Shown here: piece by piece, positions 1 through 13,500 of the stretch
Position numbering within the stretch: the first letter of the stretch is position 1
Layout: every line of letters begins with the position of its first letter
Assembly: GCA_031763025.1 (NCBI GenBank)
Contig: JASSKH010000003.1
Location: 8,634,578 to 8,698,577 of the forward strand
Direction: 5' to 3'
DNA from: Macrocystis pyrifera
Taxonomy: Eukaryota > Sar > Phaeophyceae > Laminariales > Laminariaceae
DNA length: 64,000 nt
Notes under the pieces: model-generated
The model's database searches: none
What the model saw: only the letters and a program-made list of their open reading frames with translations
What the model was told of the DNA's origin: nothing
Translations under genes and position numbers: made by a program

Positions 1-270
1 AGGATAAGGATAAGGATAAGGATAAGGATAAGGATAAGGATAAGGGTAAGGACAAAGATAAGGATAAAGATAAAGATAAGGATAAGGATAAGGACAAGGG
101 TAAGGACAAGGGTAAGGATAAGGAGAAGGATACGGATAAAGATAAGGATAAGGACGAGGGTAAGGGTAAGGGCAAGGGTAAGGACAAGGGTAAGGATACA
201 CATAGAGGATAAGGTTAAGGGTAAGGATGAGGACAAGGATAAGGACAAGGGTGAGGATAAACCAAGGTCA
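1..270. repeat. Degenerate (AAGGAT)n hexamer array
   Basis: Imperfect AAGGAT/AAGGGT/AAGGAC repeats fill the left edge and continue to about 270. The array lies in the intron after pyruvate kinase exon 9 and runs off the window. The unit is not a standard telomere repeat. Confidence 0.9.
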
Positions 271-366
271 GGCAAGGCAAGGCCAGGCAAAAGCCAACAC
301 GAACACCGCTACCACCGTCAACATCAACACCAACAACACCAACACCAACAGCGGCACGGCACTCAC

Positions 367-447
367 TTTCCCTGCGCGCTTTCTCCGGAGAGCATTACCG
401 CATCCGCGCCGTCGTAAACCGCGTTCGTCACGTCGCTCACCTCCGCC
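367..447 (-). CDS. PYK: Pyruvate kinase exon 9 (residues 357-383), last in window
   Basis: Encodes [20 protein letters not shown] and GESAQG, completing NPRPTRAEV across the splice. Donor GTGAGT at 366-361. The acceptor CAG sits at the end of a CCTGA pentamer array, so several AG-like positions lie close by; the conserved join picks base 447. The next exon is not in the window. Confidence 0.93.
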
Positions 448-3400
448 CTGGTCAGGTCAGGTCAGGTCAGGTCAGGTCAGGTCAGGGGATCCAAACGAAT
501 GCAGCGGTGGTCGGAAAAAAACAAAACAAAAAAGGAGGAGTACGTAGGGAAGACAACAGCAATCCGCACCTGCGCAACACGCGCGATCAAAGCACTACAC
601 GCAGCTTGCAAAAAACGAGTTTCAACGAAACGTTTGTGATCTCACAGCTCAAGTGGCGTTTTGTTTTTTAGTTTTTCTTCATTAAAAAAAAAAAAAAAAC
701 GACGACAAGAGAAGTCAGGTCGGGGAATCCAAGAAAACATACCAGGTATACTACAAGAATGGTACGAAAACATGCTGTAGTTCGGAGTATATTCACACCA
801 AAGAAAAGTGCAGAAACGGAAGAAATACCCGCGAGGGTTCAACGCGGTGTGTGTCAAAAGTAACGCCCCTTCGCACTCATGGCGTGCGGAGTACCCCAAT
901 GACAGGCACTATTACGGGGGGGGGGGGGGGGGGGGGGGGTGTACTCGATAGGAGAGATGTACTCGATCTCATGCATGGCCGTAGTCATATCGGATCTGTA
1001 CCGCACAGCTCCTGCACGAAAGCACAACCCCCTCGCACGACGGCAGCTGAGGAACTACAGCAGTAGGTGATCTCGCCGACGTGTTGAGCGTTTTTGTTGT
1101 TGCTGTTGTTTAAACGCACCTCGTCGGTCGCGGGTTGGTCTGCATCGACTCCAGCATCTGGGTCGCCACAATCACCGGCTTCCCCACTCGGTTGCAGGCC
1201 CTGCGCTCGACCGACGCGAGGTTTATTCGTCCGGCCGGTTAAGAGAAACGGCGGGTGGATGTGGGGGGGGGGGGTGGGGGGGGGGGGGGGGGGGGGGGGG
1301 GGGCTACTGGTGTCATGCATGGCGGTAGTCGGGGGGGGGGGGGGGGGGTGTGTACTCGATAGGAGAGATGTACTCGATCTCATGCATGGCCGTAGTCGTA
1401 CGACCATAGACCCTCGCATCTCTACAATGCCGGGACGGAGCATGTCGGGTTTTCACCGACCAGGCAGACATTGCTTGCACCAAGCGCGAAGCGCCGTGAG
1501 GTGTCCGGCGAGTCGCACGAAGGGTGAGCTGCATCCTACTAAGAACCGCTTGTGAGGCGGACTTTCTTGCATATGGATGACAGCTTCAATGAGTTAGTTT
1601 AATTTCCGGTGTAGCCACTTCCAGAGACAGCAATGGGGAGTACTATGTAACTGCCTCTTGGGTGGCTTACCTTGAACACTACGTGATACGATCAATTCCC
1701 TTGTGCAGAGTAAAGGCTCTTTACCTCGCACAAATGATCTAACTCGACGACCAGCTGTGGGCGACCGCCAAAAAAACAAAAACAAAAAAAACGGTACCCT
1801 GGTTGTCTAGCTCACGTAGTGAGCGGCATGTTCTACAGTGTCGTTGCCAACCGACACCAACCCAACCTACATATAATAGGCGGTAGGGGGGGGGGGGGGG
1901 GGAGTTCGGGGCAAAGCAAGCAGGGGCGGCGACACCGTCAAATAACAAGCGAGGAACAGTCAGTCGACGCTCTATAAAAAGGAGACTCATCGTGCCTGCT
2001 TCCTCTCGGTGTGAAGATAAGATTGTCCGGCTGCTAAAACGGCAGCGTGGTTTCTCCTTCTGGTTGTCTACGAAAACAGTGTGACAAAACACTCTCATAT
2101 GAAAGCAGTAGAGGCCATAAAAGTTGGCGTCAAACCCCTCACTCCTCCCCGCTGGCAACGGGGGGAGGGGGAGAACGGCGGGCGCACCCCCGCTCGCCCG
2201 ATCGCCTTCAAGCACGGAGGGTTACACGAGCTGAGTCAGCTTGCGCCGATCTATAGCTACTCCTTCCGCGCTTCGCAGTTGCCGCTACCTGTTGGCTAGA
2301 AGGGGCGTGCCGCGTGGACAAAGTCAACGCCAAATTCCACCTGCCGGGAAAAAAAAAAAAAAAGCGAAAGCTCGTTACGCGCTAACAGAACGCAACGGAA
2401 TCCTGGCTGGCGCACGGCACCGCTGTCGTAAAACAGAAAATTCGACGTCAACCCCAACTCCAGCTTCAACCCCAACTCCATCTTCAACGACGCCGTATTG
2501 ATGATTTTTAGAGCAACATGATTCCAGGAAATTTCTCTGGTTCCGAGTCGTGACCGTAATTTACAAAAAAGATAGGCTGAAACACGCGGGTGGTGGTCGG
2601 GGGGGGGAGGGGGGGGCAATGGAATGATTGATACGGCTCCGTCGCCAGTATAGACACTGTTCGTTACGGATTCGATACGAACTACCATGGTATGCGAGTG
2701 AGTTTTTTTTTTTTGCTTTTCTTTTTTGTTGCTTTTGTCGTGGCTGTGGACGACCGCTGCTGCCTACATGGATGGGATCGAGGGTGGCCCTGTGGGTTGC
2801 TTGTGGATGGGATCAAGGCAGCTGGTGAGGCGGCTCCTGCGGAGGGCGAATATAATTTCTGCGCGTTGCGGGTGGGAGGGAGCGGGGGGGTACCAGATGG
2901 GATCATATCCGGGAGGGATCAGGGTGCGCCTGGAATCAGGATGTAAGAGGCCCAGAAGTCTGCACCACCTAATTTCCACAAGTTTTCTCCTCTAAAAATC
3001 GCTTAACATGTACCGTCTTCCAAATTCAAATCCAGAGTAAACTCCAGCGTTAACTCCAGCTTAAGGGGACGCTAGCACTCTCAGGAATGCGTCGTCAAGT
3101 ACCGGCGCGTAGGCGTTTCGGCAACATACACATACGACTTGGAAGTCGAGTATGGGATTTGCGATCAAGATCCGTTTTTCGTAGTAGTAGAATAGATAGT
3201 TGACGTAAATATACAAGAATCCTAAGCTTTACAGCCCGTTTTGGCCCTTTTTTTCGGCCCGATCACTCACTACCCATCATGGGAACGTAGTTTTGCCTCC
3301 CGGAGCATGCTCGACGACGAATATTAGGGGGGACTATAGTAAATGGGACTAAATTTTTTGTTAGTAATAAAAATAGGTAAATATATACCAGGTAGGTTTT

Positions 3401-4505
3401 TGTGTGTACCGTAGGTCCTATTTACTATTGGACCTCCGTAATACTAAAGAGATATGTCATCCGCCTGGAGAACAGCAATATTGTAGTGAAGTGATGTGGC
3501 CAATGTGCTACGCCCCCTTGCGTGAAATGAAAACAATCTTATAGCGCTTTTGCGGGCTTTTCGTGCTACTCGCTCCCAACTTCGAGTACATTAAAAAAAA
3601 AAAAAAAACTTGTGAGACGTTTGTGCCTGCCTACGACTGTCGTCTGGCACCCGACGCCCTCACACACCCCATCTGGAGCATCCCTCGATTTCGGGGGGCT
3701 GCAGTTTCCAGTGAGGAGCTGTAGCTGTCCACAAGTGAAGTGCAAAGGTTCAGTTGGGGTTGTTTTTTTAGTATCATTCTGTGCACCCCATATTTCGACC
3801 AATTTCGACCGCAGCAGCACCTCCAAGTCGAGGCGCAGGTCTCTGTTGAGAACCTGCGGGAGATCAATCTCGCGAGAAAACACAAGCTGCTGTGGTGAAC
3901 CTCTTTCCAGTCACGGTCGCTCTCCGGTACGCACGAACCAGCCGAAGTTCTAAACGCAGCGTGTTAAAATAGCGATGTTTTCTTCATCTCCGATAAAACA
4001 TCTAGAGATAAGAGGAGTGGCTGGAAACCCGGGGACCAGGAGACGCTTGGGTGCCAGCATGGCCTTAAGTTTCGGTTCCAACGTTAAATTCAACTACAGC
4101 TCCAACACAACTCTAGCTTCAACTACCACTTACTAAAGTCCAACTTGCAAGTTCAATTCCAGATTCGACTTCCAACTCCAGATTCAGTTTCACCTCCAGC
4201 TGTAACTTCAACAACTTGAACTTCTCACCTGACCATCTTCTTTTGCAGGTTAGTGACCTGCTGGGAGGGGATCTCGACACCGAGGTCTCCTCTGGCCACC
4301 ATGATGCCGTCGGAGAGCTCAAGAATCTCGTCAAAATTGTCAACCGCCTCTGCAGGGGGGGGGGGGGGGGGGGGGGGGGGGCAGCAAAACACGGCCATAC
4401 GAGAGAGAGATAGAGAGACAGTGGGTGATGTAGTTAGAGAGATGAGAGAAAGGGAGAGAGAAAAAATTAGAGAGGGGGAGAGAAAGATAGGGTGAGAGAT
4501 AATGA

Positions 4506-4550
<45 letters not shown>

Positions 4551-7500
4551 ACGAAGGAGACCACGCCAACAGACAAACCAAAAAGCTCGATCCGACCCGA
4601 TCCGACCCGATCCGACCCGGCACACGACAAACAAGATGCGAACGGGCGAAAAACCACGCGCCCAGGCATGCTCCGTATACACACACGAGCCCGCGTGACT
4701 CAATGAACCGCTCTGCGGAATCATCCAAAATACGTCAGCACGGTAATGTTGGTGTAAAAAACACACACACACACCTGACAACAGTAGCGATCGACAGAGA
4801 GAGAAAAAAAACAACCAACTAAAAAAAAAAAACTTACTAGTAATACGAGCGCTCACCTAAATTCTCAATCTTGGAAATGATGCGTGCCGTCAGGCGGTCC
4901 TCTGGCCAAAACTTCGTGTGGGCGTCCTCGATAAACCTTCGGATGGACCGCACGTCCTCACCCTTTCGCACAAACGACGCCGCCACGAAGTCGACGTCGT
5001 TTTGGATCCCATAGCTGAGGGAGGAGGCGACATGCGGTAAATAGAGCGGTATAACATATCAGGAGGGTTTGTCCCGGCGCGGATATGAAGGACAAAGGGT
5101 GGCGTGCACAGCGCTTGGGATTTTGGGTAAGGGGGTAGGGTAGGGTGGGGTAGGGTAGGGTAGGGAAGGGTAGGGCTTGTTCTGGTGGGCAGGTCAGCCG
5201 GTCCTGGCCAAACACCTCCGTGTCGTGTGAGGTTCTCTCACGTCACATCACGAACAAGAATGCCGGGTAAAATTCTACAGCGCAGCCGCTTACGAAAAAA
5301 CAGCGGGACGGAGAAGGAAGGGTTGCCGCGGGCAGACGAACAGCTCAACGGCGTGATCTGCAAGCAGCCAATATATATATATATATATCGCCAGCACAGG
5401 CACACCAACAAAACAGCAATAATAACGAAAATCTCCGATAGGCAGGCAGCGCGTCTGAACCAAACAGGCCCCAGCCCGACAGGCCTATGGAACAACCAAC
5501 GATGCGACGACAGGAGACCGTGGTTTGACCCCTTGACTAAACAATAAATATGGCATGTCAAGGCCGAAAGAGGCCAAGACGCGCTTGCAAAAAAAGCTGT
5601 CTCCTGTGAATACTACATGTATACCGGTAGCATATTTGACAGCAATGCTATTAATACTGAAGCAGTGGTTCAACCTTGCCCTTAGTGTAAAATTAAGCAA
5701 CGCTGTATGCATACAGAACTACGGGGGAGCGAAGCAGTCAGAGGCCAAGCACGGGTCATAACCATACCGGGATATGTGCTTTTAGACTCCATCGTCGGTT
5801 CCGATCACTTATGGCCCGCCGTAATGTTGATACTAGCAGTACATTCCTGACCTGATATCAATCTTATCCTTTTCGCTCAGCGCGGGAAGGTCCACGTGAG
5901 CCCCGGGCAAATTCACGCCTCTTCTGCTCTTGAGCGTCCCGCTGCATGTAACACAAGTACAAGAAACGCAAAGGCGATTGATTCATCGCATTGCCCCGAC
6001 GCACAGGGAAAAAAATAGAGAGGGGACGCAAAAAAAAAAAAGCCATACGGGGAAACGATTACAAGCCGGTGGTTGAAAATTGGTAAAAAAAGTTCAAGTG
6101 TGAGCTGGTTCCCGACAGGCGGAGGATTCGGCTTCGGAACCGTGCACCATGGTTTTAGAGAGTTGAAACAAAAACATTGTCACGGTTGTTCCTCATGGCA
6201 AAATGTGAAAAACACTGAGGACTGGCCTTTTTTTTTCGTTCACGAGGCTCAATTTTGCGTTTTTTTTCGGCAACTTTGACCTTAACTGACGCACAAAATA
6301 AAAATAAAAATGCGAAAAGGTCTGTCCTCACTTTTTTCTTACTGCCATGAAATACAACCGTGCCAAATTTTAGTTTTGAGCTCTCAAAACCATCGTGCAC
6401 AAACAAATTGCCGCGAAGGGTAGGTTTCCGCATAAGGTTCCAAATTTCCTAAATGCATTGCTCTAGTATTTAGTCAGGCGTTTCTTATGACAGCTTTGCA
6501 TGTAGGCTCGCAGAAACAAAAAAGTGACATTGACGTCTTCCCCATGTTGATGCGGCAATTTCAAGGCATTTAGTGTCGAACTACTCGCGGTATTGACCGA
6601 TATATGGCTTGAATACATATTATAATGATTTTACTATTGAAACGTATTCCCTATGAAATAGCGCCTCTCCGAGAACTATGAAGAACGTCGGTACCCCTCG
6701 AACTACAACTCGCGCACCAAAAATGTCTTCGCCGATGTGTCCCCCTTGTCCATGCGGTCATGCAGATATAATGTTGAGGTATCGAAAACTTCGACGTAAT
6801 TCTATGTATTGATCGCCCCAAAAGGTGAAAAGTTGTGCTTCTTGCTGGAACCAGCTCGTCTGCATTGTCTTTCGCGGCACTGACACCGCGCTCGGAGCGT
6901 ATCGACCCGATCGCGTCGACAACACACTTCGAATTAGACTCCGATTGCGGTTTGCGTAGAGCAGCGCAGCAGCAAGCGGCTTCTGCCCCCCCGCGCTTCG
7001 CCACTCTCGTACGCACCGGAAAACCTCGTCGTCGTCGTCGCCATGGTGGTGGCGGTTTCGACGGTGGGAGGGAGGGAGGGCACGGCATGCGCAATTCTGA
7101 GACTGTGTCTCAGGTGACAGGGCTCGAGCGGTGCGTTCCTTCTCTCCCGAGCACAGCGGGTTTGGCTGGGGGCAGGAAAAGCTCGAGATACGCACACGCC
7201 CTCGAGCACCACGACCAACTAACTGCTAGCAGGTAGAGGCCTTTTTATTTGTTAGTTTGATGTGTATGTGTGTGTGTTTTTTAATATATATTCAGCCATA
7301 ATATATATTAAAAAACACACACACATACACATCAAACAAACAAATAAAAAGGCCTCTTCCGCTGCAACTTGCTTTTGTTTTTACAAAAACATGTCGATTT
7401 CACCTGATAAACTAACCGACCCACAGCAGCAAAGAAACTTGTAAGCAAATCCTCGACACTTCGGCATGCTTCGAAAGGCAGGGCAAGACAATGCAAGGCA

Positions 7501-10500
7501 AGGCAAGGCAAGGCGAGGCAAGGTAAACGAGTCGCGCAATATCCAATCCCACTGCCAGGAGGGGGCGGGCCGGACTGGGCCGTTCGTCACTTAGCAGCGA
7601 GGAGCGAAGAGCGTTCGTTCGTTCGTTCGTTCGTTCGTTCGTCCGCTTAGAGCTCACGGGCTCGTCGTAATATCGACGGATCAGCGCTCCATTCGTCGTA
7701 TTGGCGGCGTGTGATATGACGTGCTGACTGTTTTTGTTGTGATTATACAGCCACTCCTCATACGCCGACGACCTCCTCGCGACAGCCCGGCTTGCCTGTT
7801 CTCCACAAGGCACGTGACGGACTCGTCCCGCACGTCGGTGACCCGGAGACTGATCTGTCCGTCGTCCAGGAGGATCGCGCTGCCGGCGGTGACAGCACCC
7901 GTCAAGCCGCGGTAGCTAACAAACAGCTTCTCCGCGGTGCCCTCTTCGCGGTGGTCCTGCGTTCCCCGAGTCAAAAGTCGAGAAGAGAGGCGCAAGGGGG
8001 GGGGGGGGGGGGGGGACCGGAGAGGGGGGGGGGCGGGGGTGGGGCGGGGGGGAGAAGCCAGCGCAGACAGGGTTCAGCAAAAATTACTCGTTGATTTGCT
8101 CATCCCACTCTCAAGTCACTCAGTCATGCGGTCACTGGCACACGCACCCGCTCAACATGCGAACACGATTGCGCCGGCATGTATGCGCCAGACAACAATA
8201 CCGGCAATATATGTAGCGGCAACCGGCACTATATACTCCGCACACCGCCAAAACTGGTTAAAATATCGTACGCGCCAAGTGATTTCAAAGGAACCAACGG
8301 CTGTACGACAGCGGGGCAACCGGCACTGCTCAACCGGCACTATTGAGAGCGACCACTACAACAAATAACGGTACCACACGGAAAAGAGTCTCGCTCTGGA
8401 CAAAACAGCTACATACACACACAGGAACCGCAAAACGGATACCCGGCAAAGAGAAAACACGAAACGAAAAACGAAAAAAACACAAAACAATGAAAACAAA
8501 TGAAAACAAATGACACCCCACTTGTCGGCGGGCTGTCCTGCCTCCTCCCTTCCTGCGCGGGACACACAATTTTTCACGCGCGTGGGCGGTACACGCCTGC
8601 CCGCCCCCTCTCGTCACACTTCCGACTGAATAGGTGCTGCCATCGGGGGGAAGGGGGGGGGGGGGGGGGGGGGGGGAGGCTGCAACCCGCAACTTGGCCG
8701 TGTTCGCGCCGCCGTTCGAAGTCTCCAGCAGAAAACACTCTAAAAGCGGCAGGCAAGCCTTAACCCTTTTCCCTCCAAAAAAAAAAACAAACAAAACAAA
8801 ACAAAACAAAAATCCAAGTAGTATGGTACGTAGTTTTCTCCCCCCCCTTCCCTCTCCGAAAACGCGAGTGCCGTTTCCGAAGGGGTTGCTGTAACGCACC
8901 ACTTTCGACTGGTCATTACAAAGACCCGTTTGTACACTAATATAAACATCAAACGGATATTATATTTTCGGCCATATCAGTAACCCCGTCTATTAATAGG
9001 CCTACCCTCCCGTCGTGGGGACCAAACATATAAAGACCCGTTCGTGCACTAATAGAAATATCAAACAGAGCTAATATTTTCGGCCATAGTGGTGACCCCG
9101 TCTAGGCCTACCATCCCATATTGGGGACAAAACATATAAAGACCCGTTTGTACACTAATAGAAATATAAAACGGAGCTTATATTTTCGGCCATAATGGTA
9201 ACCCCGTCTAGGCCTACCATCCCATCTTGGAGACAAAACATATAAAGTCCCGTTTGTACACTAATAGAAATATCACACGGAGCTAATATTTTCGGTCATT
9301 GTGGTAACCCCGTCTAGGCCTACCCTCCCGTTGTGGGGACAAAACATATAAAGACCCGTTTGTACACTAATAGAAATATCAAACGGAGCTTATATTTTCG
9401 GCCATAATGGTAACCCCGTCTAGGCCTACCATCCCATCTTGGAGACAAAACATATAAAGTCCCGTTTGTACACTAATAGAAATATCACACGGAGCTAATA
9501 TTTTCGGTCATTGTGGTAACCCCGTCTAGGCCTTCCCTCCCGTTGTGGGGACAAAACATATAAAGACTCGTTTGTACACTAATAGAAATATCAAACGGAG
9601 CTTATATTTTCGGCCATAATGGTAACCCCGTCTAGGCCTACCATCCCATCTTGGGGACAAAACACTTGGAATTAGACTCAGAATTAGCTTTACTTACAGT
9701 GCAGTACTCAAAAGGGGTATACTTTATTACCGGCAAGCCACAAAACCACAAAAGCCACAACCGATGAACAAAACAGCCAAGAAAAGACAAAAAAAAAAAA
9801 AAAAGCCTCCATCCCATTCCGCATCCTCATATATACCCTCACCGGGTTCGTCGTGAGCTCCATCGTCGACCCTTGCACCAGCTCGATCGTTCCCCCCCCG
9901 TCCACGTTTCCGGTGCGGATCTCGGGCCCCTGCGTGTCCAGGAGCACCGCGCGCAGGTTGTGCTCCCCCAGGCAGGCCTTCGCGTGCTTCCCCTTACACT
10001 GTTGCGGAACGCGAAGCACGGCCGCGTTGTGATAAAAAACGATCGCGGTATGCAAGCGCGCGGGGGGGGTGGGCGCCGGGGGGTGGGGTGGGGTTGGGTG
10101 GGGTGGGGTGGGGGGGGGGGGGTGTATTCATTGTTATATGGTTGGTGGTGGGGCGCACTCATTTGTTGCTTGCCATAGTCATTCGACCACGGACCATGCA
10201 TCCCTTTGTGTGTTTTGGGGGGGGGGGGGGGGGGGGGGGGGGCGTTGGAGAGATTCGGTGGGAATAACATGACTGATGTGCTGCAACTGCCACGAGTCCC
10301 GGAATTTCTGGGAAATATCGGGACCAACCCGTGCGATAGATGTGTACCGCACTTTTTTTCTTCATTTTGGCTCAACTATCTGGGACTGAATGGGCTCCTA
10401 AACCGAGGAAGTACCCACTTTGTCAAGGGTATGCTCGGTAGGGTGCATACTAAAGTATACCGGGGGGTATTTTGCTCGGCAATACCGGCACCCTACATTT

Positions 10501-13500
10501 CGGTAACTTCGGTACGGCCTCGATACCGATACCCGACACTTCGGTAAGTTCGATATTTTTTCAATATCGGTACCCGACAAATCGGTAAACTCGGCACTTT
10601 TTCAGTTCCGGTACCCGACACTTGTGTAAGTTCGGTAAGCCCACCCAAATGTATCCCGGATATCGGTATACTTTCCATCACAGCACCGGGGGTACCGGTA
10701 TCTTCTCGGTACGGCCTCGACACCGGTACCCGACACTTCGGTAAGTTCGGTATTCTTTTGATACCGGTACCCGACAATTCGCTATGTTCGGGGTTTTTCC
10801 GATACCGGTACCCGCCACTTCGATGAGCTCGGTACGCCCACCAAAAATACCCCGGGCACCGGCATACCACCCTTGCATATATATATCGTTGGAAACTCAT
10901 TCATGTTTTGCAACATTATTCCTCGTATACAATGCACAGCACGTTTTCAGCTCGAACACCGTACGTACGCCTGGGAATTTGTCAAACAGCTCGTAAAAGC
11001 GGCGGGTGGGCAAAGGTGAGGGCGCTGGCCGTCGTCACGCGCGGGCGTACCTGGTACGATAAACGGCACGAGAGCTACAGCAGTATAGTCCACCGCTCCT
11101 CATTTTTCCTGAGCCTTCCTCCTCACTCGGAGGAGGTGTCTTGTCCCACCCACCAGACGGCCGCCAAACTTGAAAAAAAAAAAAAATCAGGATGAACACA
11201 GCACTTTCCCGAGGGAAGTGTTCGTCCTGATTTTGAGTTTGGTCGGCTGTCGGGGTGGGATAAGAGACCTCCTCCGAGTGAGGGGTGAGCCTCAGAAAAG
11301 CGAGGAGCGATAGACGATTCTGCCGTACCCCTGTCCTGGCAGGCGTCTCCTCCGGCCGTACATCGTACGAGGTACGGGCGTGATGACATGGCCAGCACCT
11401 TGCACCTTGCCCACCCACTGCTCTGACGAGCTGTTTGACGAATTTCCGGGCATACGGTAGCAAGTAACTCTTTCACCGAACGGGGAACAAAATCGTACAA
11501 AGACACAACACGCTGCGAAAGCTTCGTGAGATACAACACACTGTGAAAATATCGTGAGACACACTTAACTGCGGGAGCTTCGTGAGACATTACGCACATT
11601 TTCGGCTGCGTAAAACCGACAGCAGCATTAGGTAGTCGTGGCACCGCGCGATATCGCGCTACGCATACACCATCAACCTGTGCTGCGGCAGAGCTGGAGC
11701 TGGTGTCGTGCACTGTCGAGTGGTGCACTGAAGAGCGGCCCACACGGCGCTTTAGCAGTACGTGGATAAAGCATCAGTCCGCAGGTTTATTTGGAAACCA
11801 ACACGGAAGAAAAAACAAAACAAAAAACAAAAACGAAAACAAAAACCCTCAACTGTGGGATCGAGGATTTCGTCGACACCGCCTATATAAGCACACAATT
11901 CCGGCCTACAGCCCTTACTATTACTATCTACCACTTTGGTCGGAAACGTAAGGACTTTTTATACATTAATATCAAGACAAAGCGTTCCTCATATTTCCGT
12001 CCAGAGTGGAACATACTACTCGGTATTTTCTAGATACAGCAGTGCAAAAAGGAGCGCCAGAGGTATGTGCTCGACTCAAATTCCACACAAGTCTCTCCCC
12101 GAAAAGCTGGGGGCGCATATAATACCCGGTACCGAAAAACAAAAAACGATGACAACGAAGCGCAGCAAAACAACAAAAAAAACACATGCTTCCCCGTCGT
12201 ATAGCTCGTAAGTCGCGGGTGGTATCACATCATCGGGGGGGGGCGGGGGGGGGGGGGGGGGGGGGGGGGGGGGTACTCACCGCCCTGAGGTTGGTCAACC
12301 GCTTCTCCGCCTCTTCGAACGTAGCGTGAGAGAAGTTGATGCGCATCACTCGCATGCCCGCGTCTACCACCTGCTCTCGTTCCAAGAAAGAACACGCGAC
12401 GAAAGCCAGTACGGGCGGCGGCGGCGGCGGTCGCGGCGGAGTCGGACGCCAAAAAGCGGAGGTGTTCCCCGTCGGTACCACTTGAAGAAATGGGGGCGGA
12501 CAGGGGCGAAAAAGTTTCGGTATTCCGTCGGTACGACGTGAATAAGTAGAGGTGGGTTGAGGCGGAAAAAAAGCGCGGGTGTTGGGTTGACTGAGGCGAA
12601 AAAGTACACGTTCTCCGTCGGTGCCACATGAATAGACAAAAAGGGTGGACTGAGGCAAAAAAGAGCAGACGTTCCGTCGGCACCACGTGAAATAATAGAG
12701 GTGGACTGAGGCGAAAGCGTAGGTGTTTCGTCGGTACCAAACAAACACATAGGGGCGGGTACCCGTATGATCGTGAGGCCGTAGGGTAGGGTCGCAAGTC
12801 GCAGGGGCACACATGAACACAACGCAAAAACTACCCTAGGGGCGAATCCGAATAGTAGTAGTAGCAGTAGTAGTATGGATAATAGTAGTAGTAGTAGTAG
12901 TCGTAGTAGTATTGATCGTAGTAGTAGTAGTGGTAGCAGTAGTAGTAGTAGTAGTAGCAGTGGTAGCAGTAGTAGTAGTACCTGGTACCTGGTATATATA
13001 CGAGGAATTAGGAGTTATCTCGTGCCGCAGCGCAGTGCACAGAGAAGGGAGCTAGCTGCAACGCGAACTAAGGCCGACACGGCTACCGTAAACGGTATGA
13101 ACTGCTGATGGTACACCAGTGGTACAACAACTATTGGTGTCTAACGCCTCCCCTTTCCCCCCTGTCCTGCCCTTTATATGACAGCATAACAGTGGTGTAC
13201 CGATGTTCAAACACCAACCCACGACAAGCCCAACAACGTGATTTCATCTCTAATATGGTGTTATTAAGCTTTTATTGCTAAAAAAAAAAGCAAAATCCCG
13301 TACGTGCTAATTCCAAGAAGTTTTTCTCGTGACAAAGCCGATTTACCTTGGCCTTTCTTCTACCAAGGCTGTGTCTTGGGCGATTCAGATTTTGAGCTTC
13401 AGATTTGGACCAGTCGAATTTTCAGCTGTGAACTTCACGAATCGAAACAGTCTTCCTATGCGGAAATATCGGATTTTTTGTGCGTGCAGAGATTCGAGCA

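Noticed and set aside
1..270. Telomere at the left end
   Set aside because: AAGGAT units are not a known telomere repeat and the pyruvate kinase gene must continue past this edge.
985..1443. 152-codon minus frame overlapping pyruvate kinase exon 8
   Set aside because: Wrong frame for the exon, and it reads poly-Pro through G/C runs.
5131..5180. Interstitial telomere
   Set aside because: TAGGG pentamers in an intron; too short and wrong unit length for common telomere types.
10493..10900. 135-codon repetitive protein
   Set aside because: It is the translation of a degenerate minisatellite in an intron.
12225..12827. Three overlapping frames of 150-200 codons on the minus strand
   Set aside because: They read through a 60-base minisatellite. 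Only 30 codons of one (exon 2) are coding.
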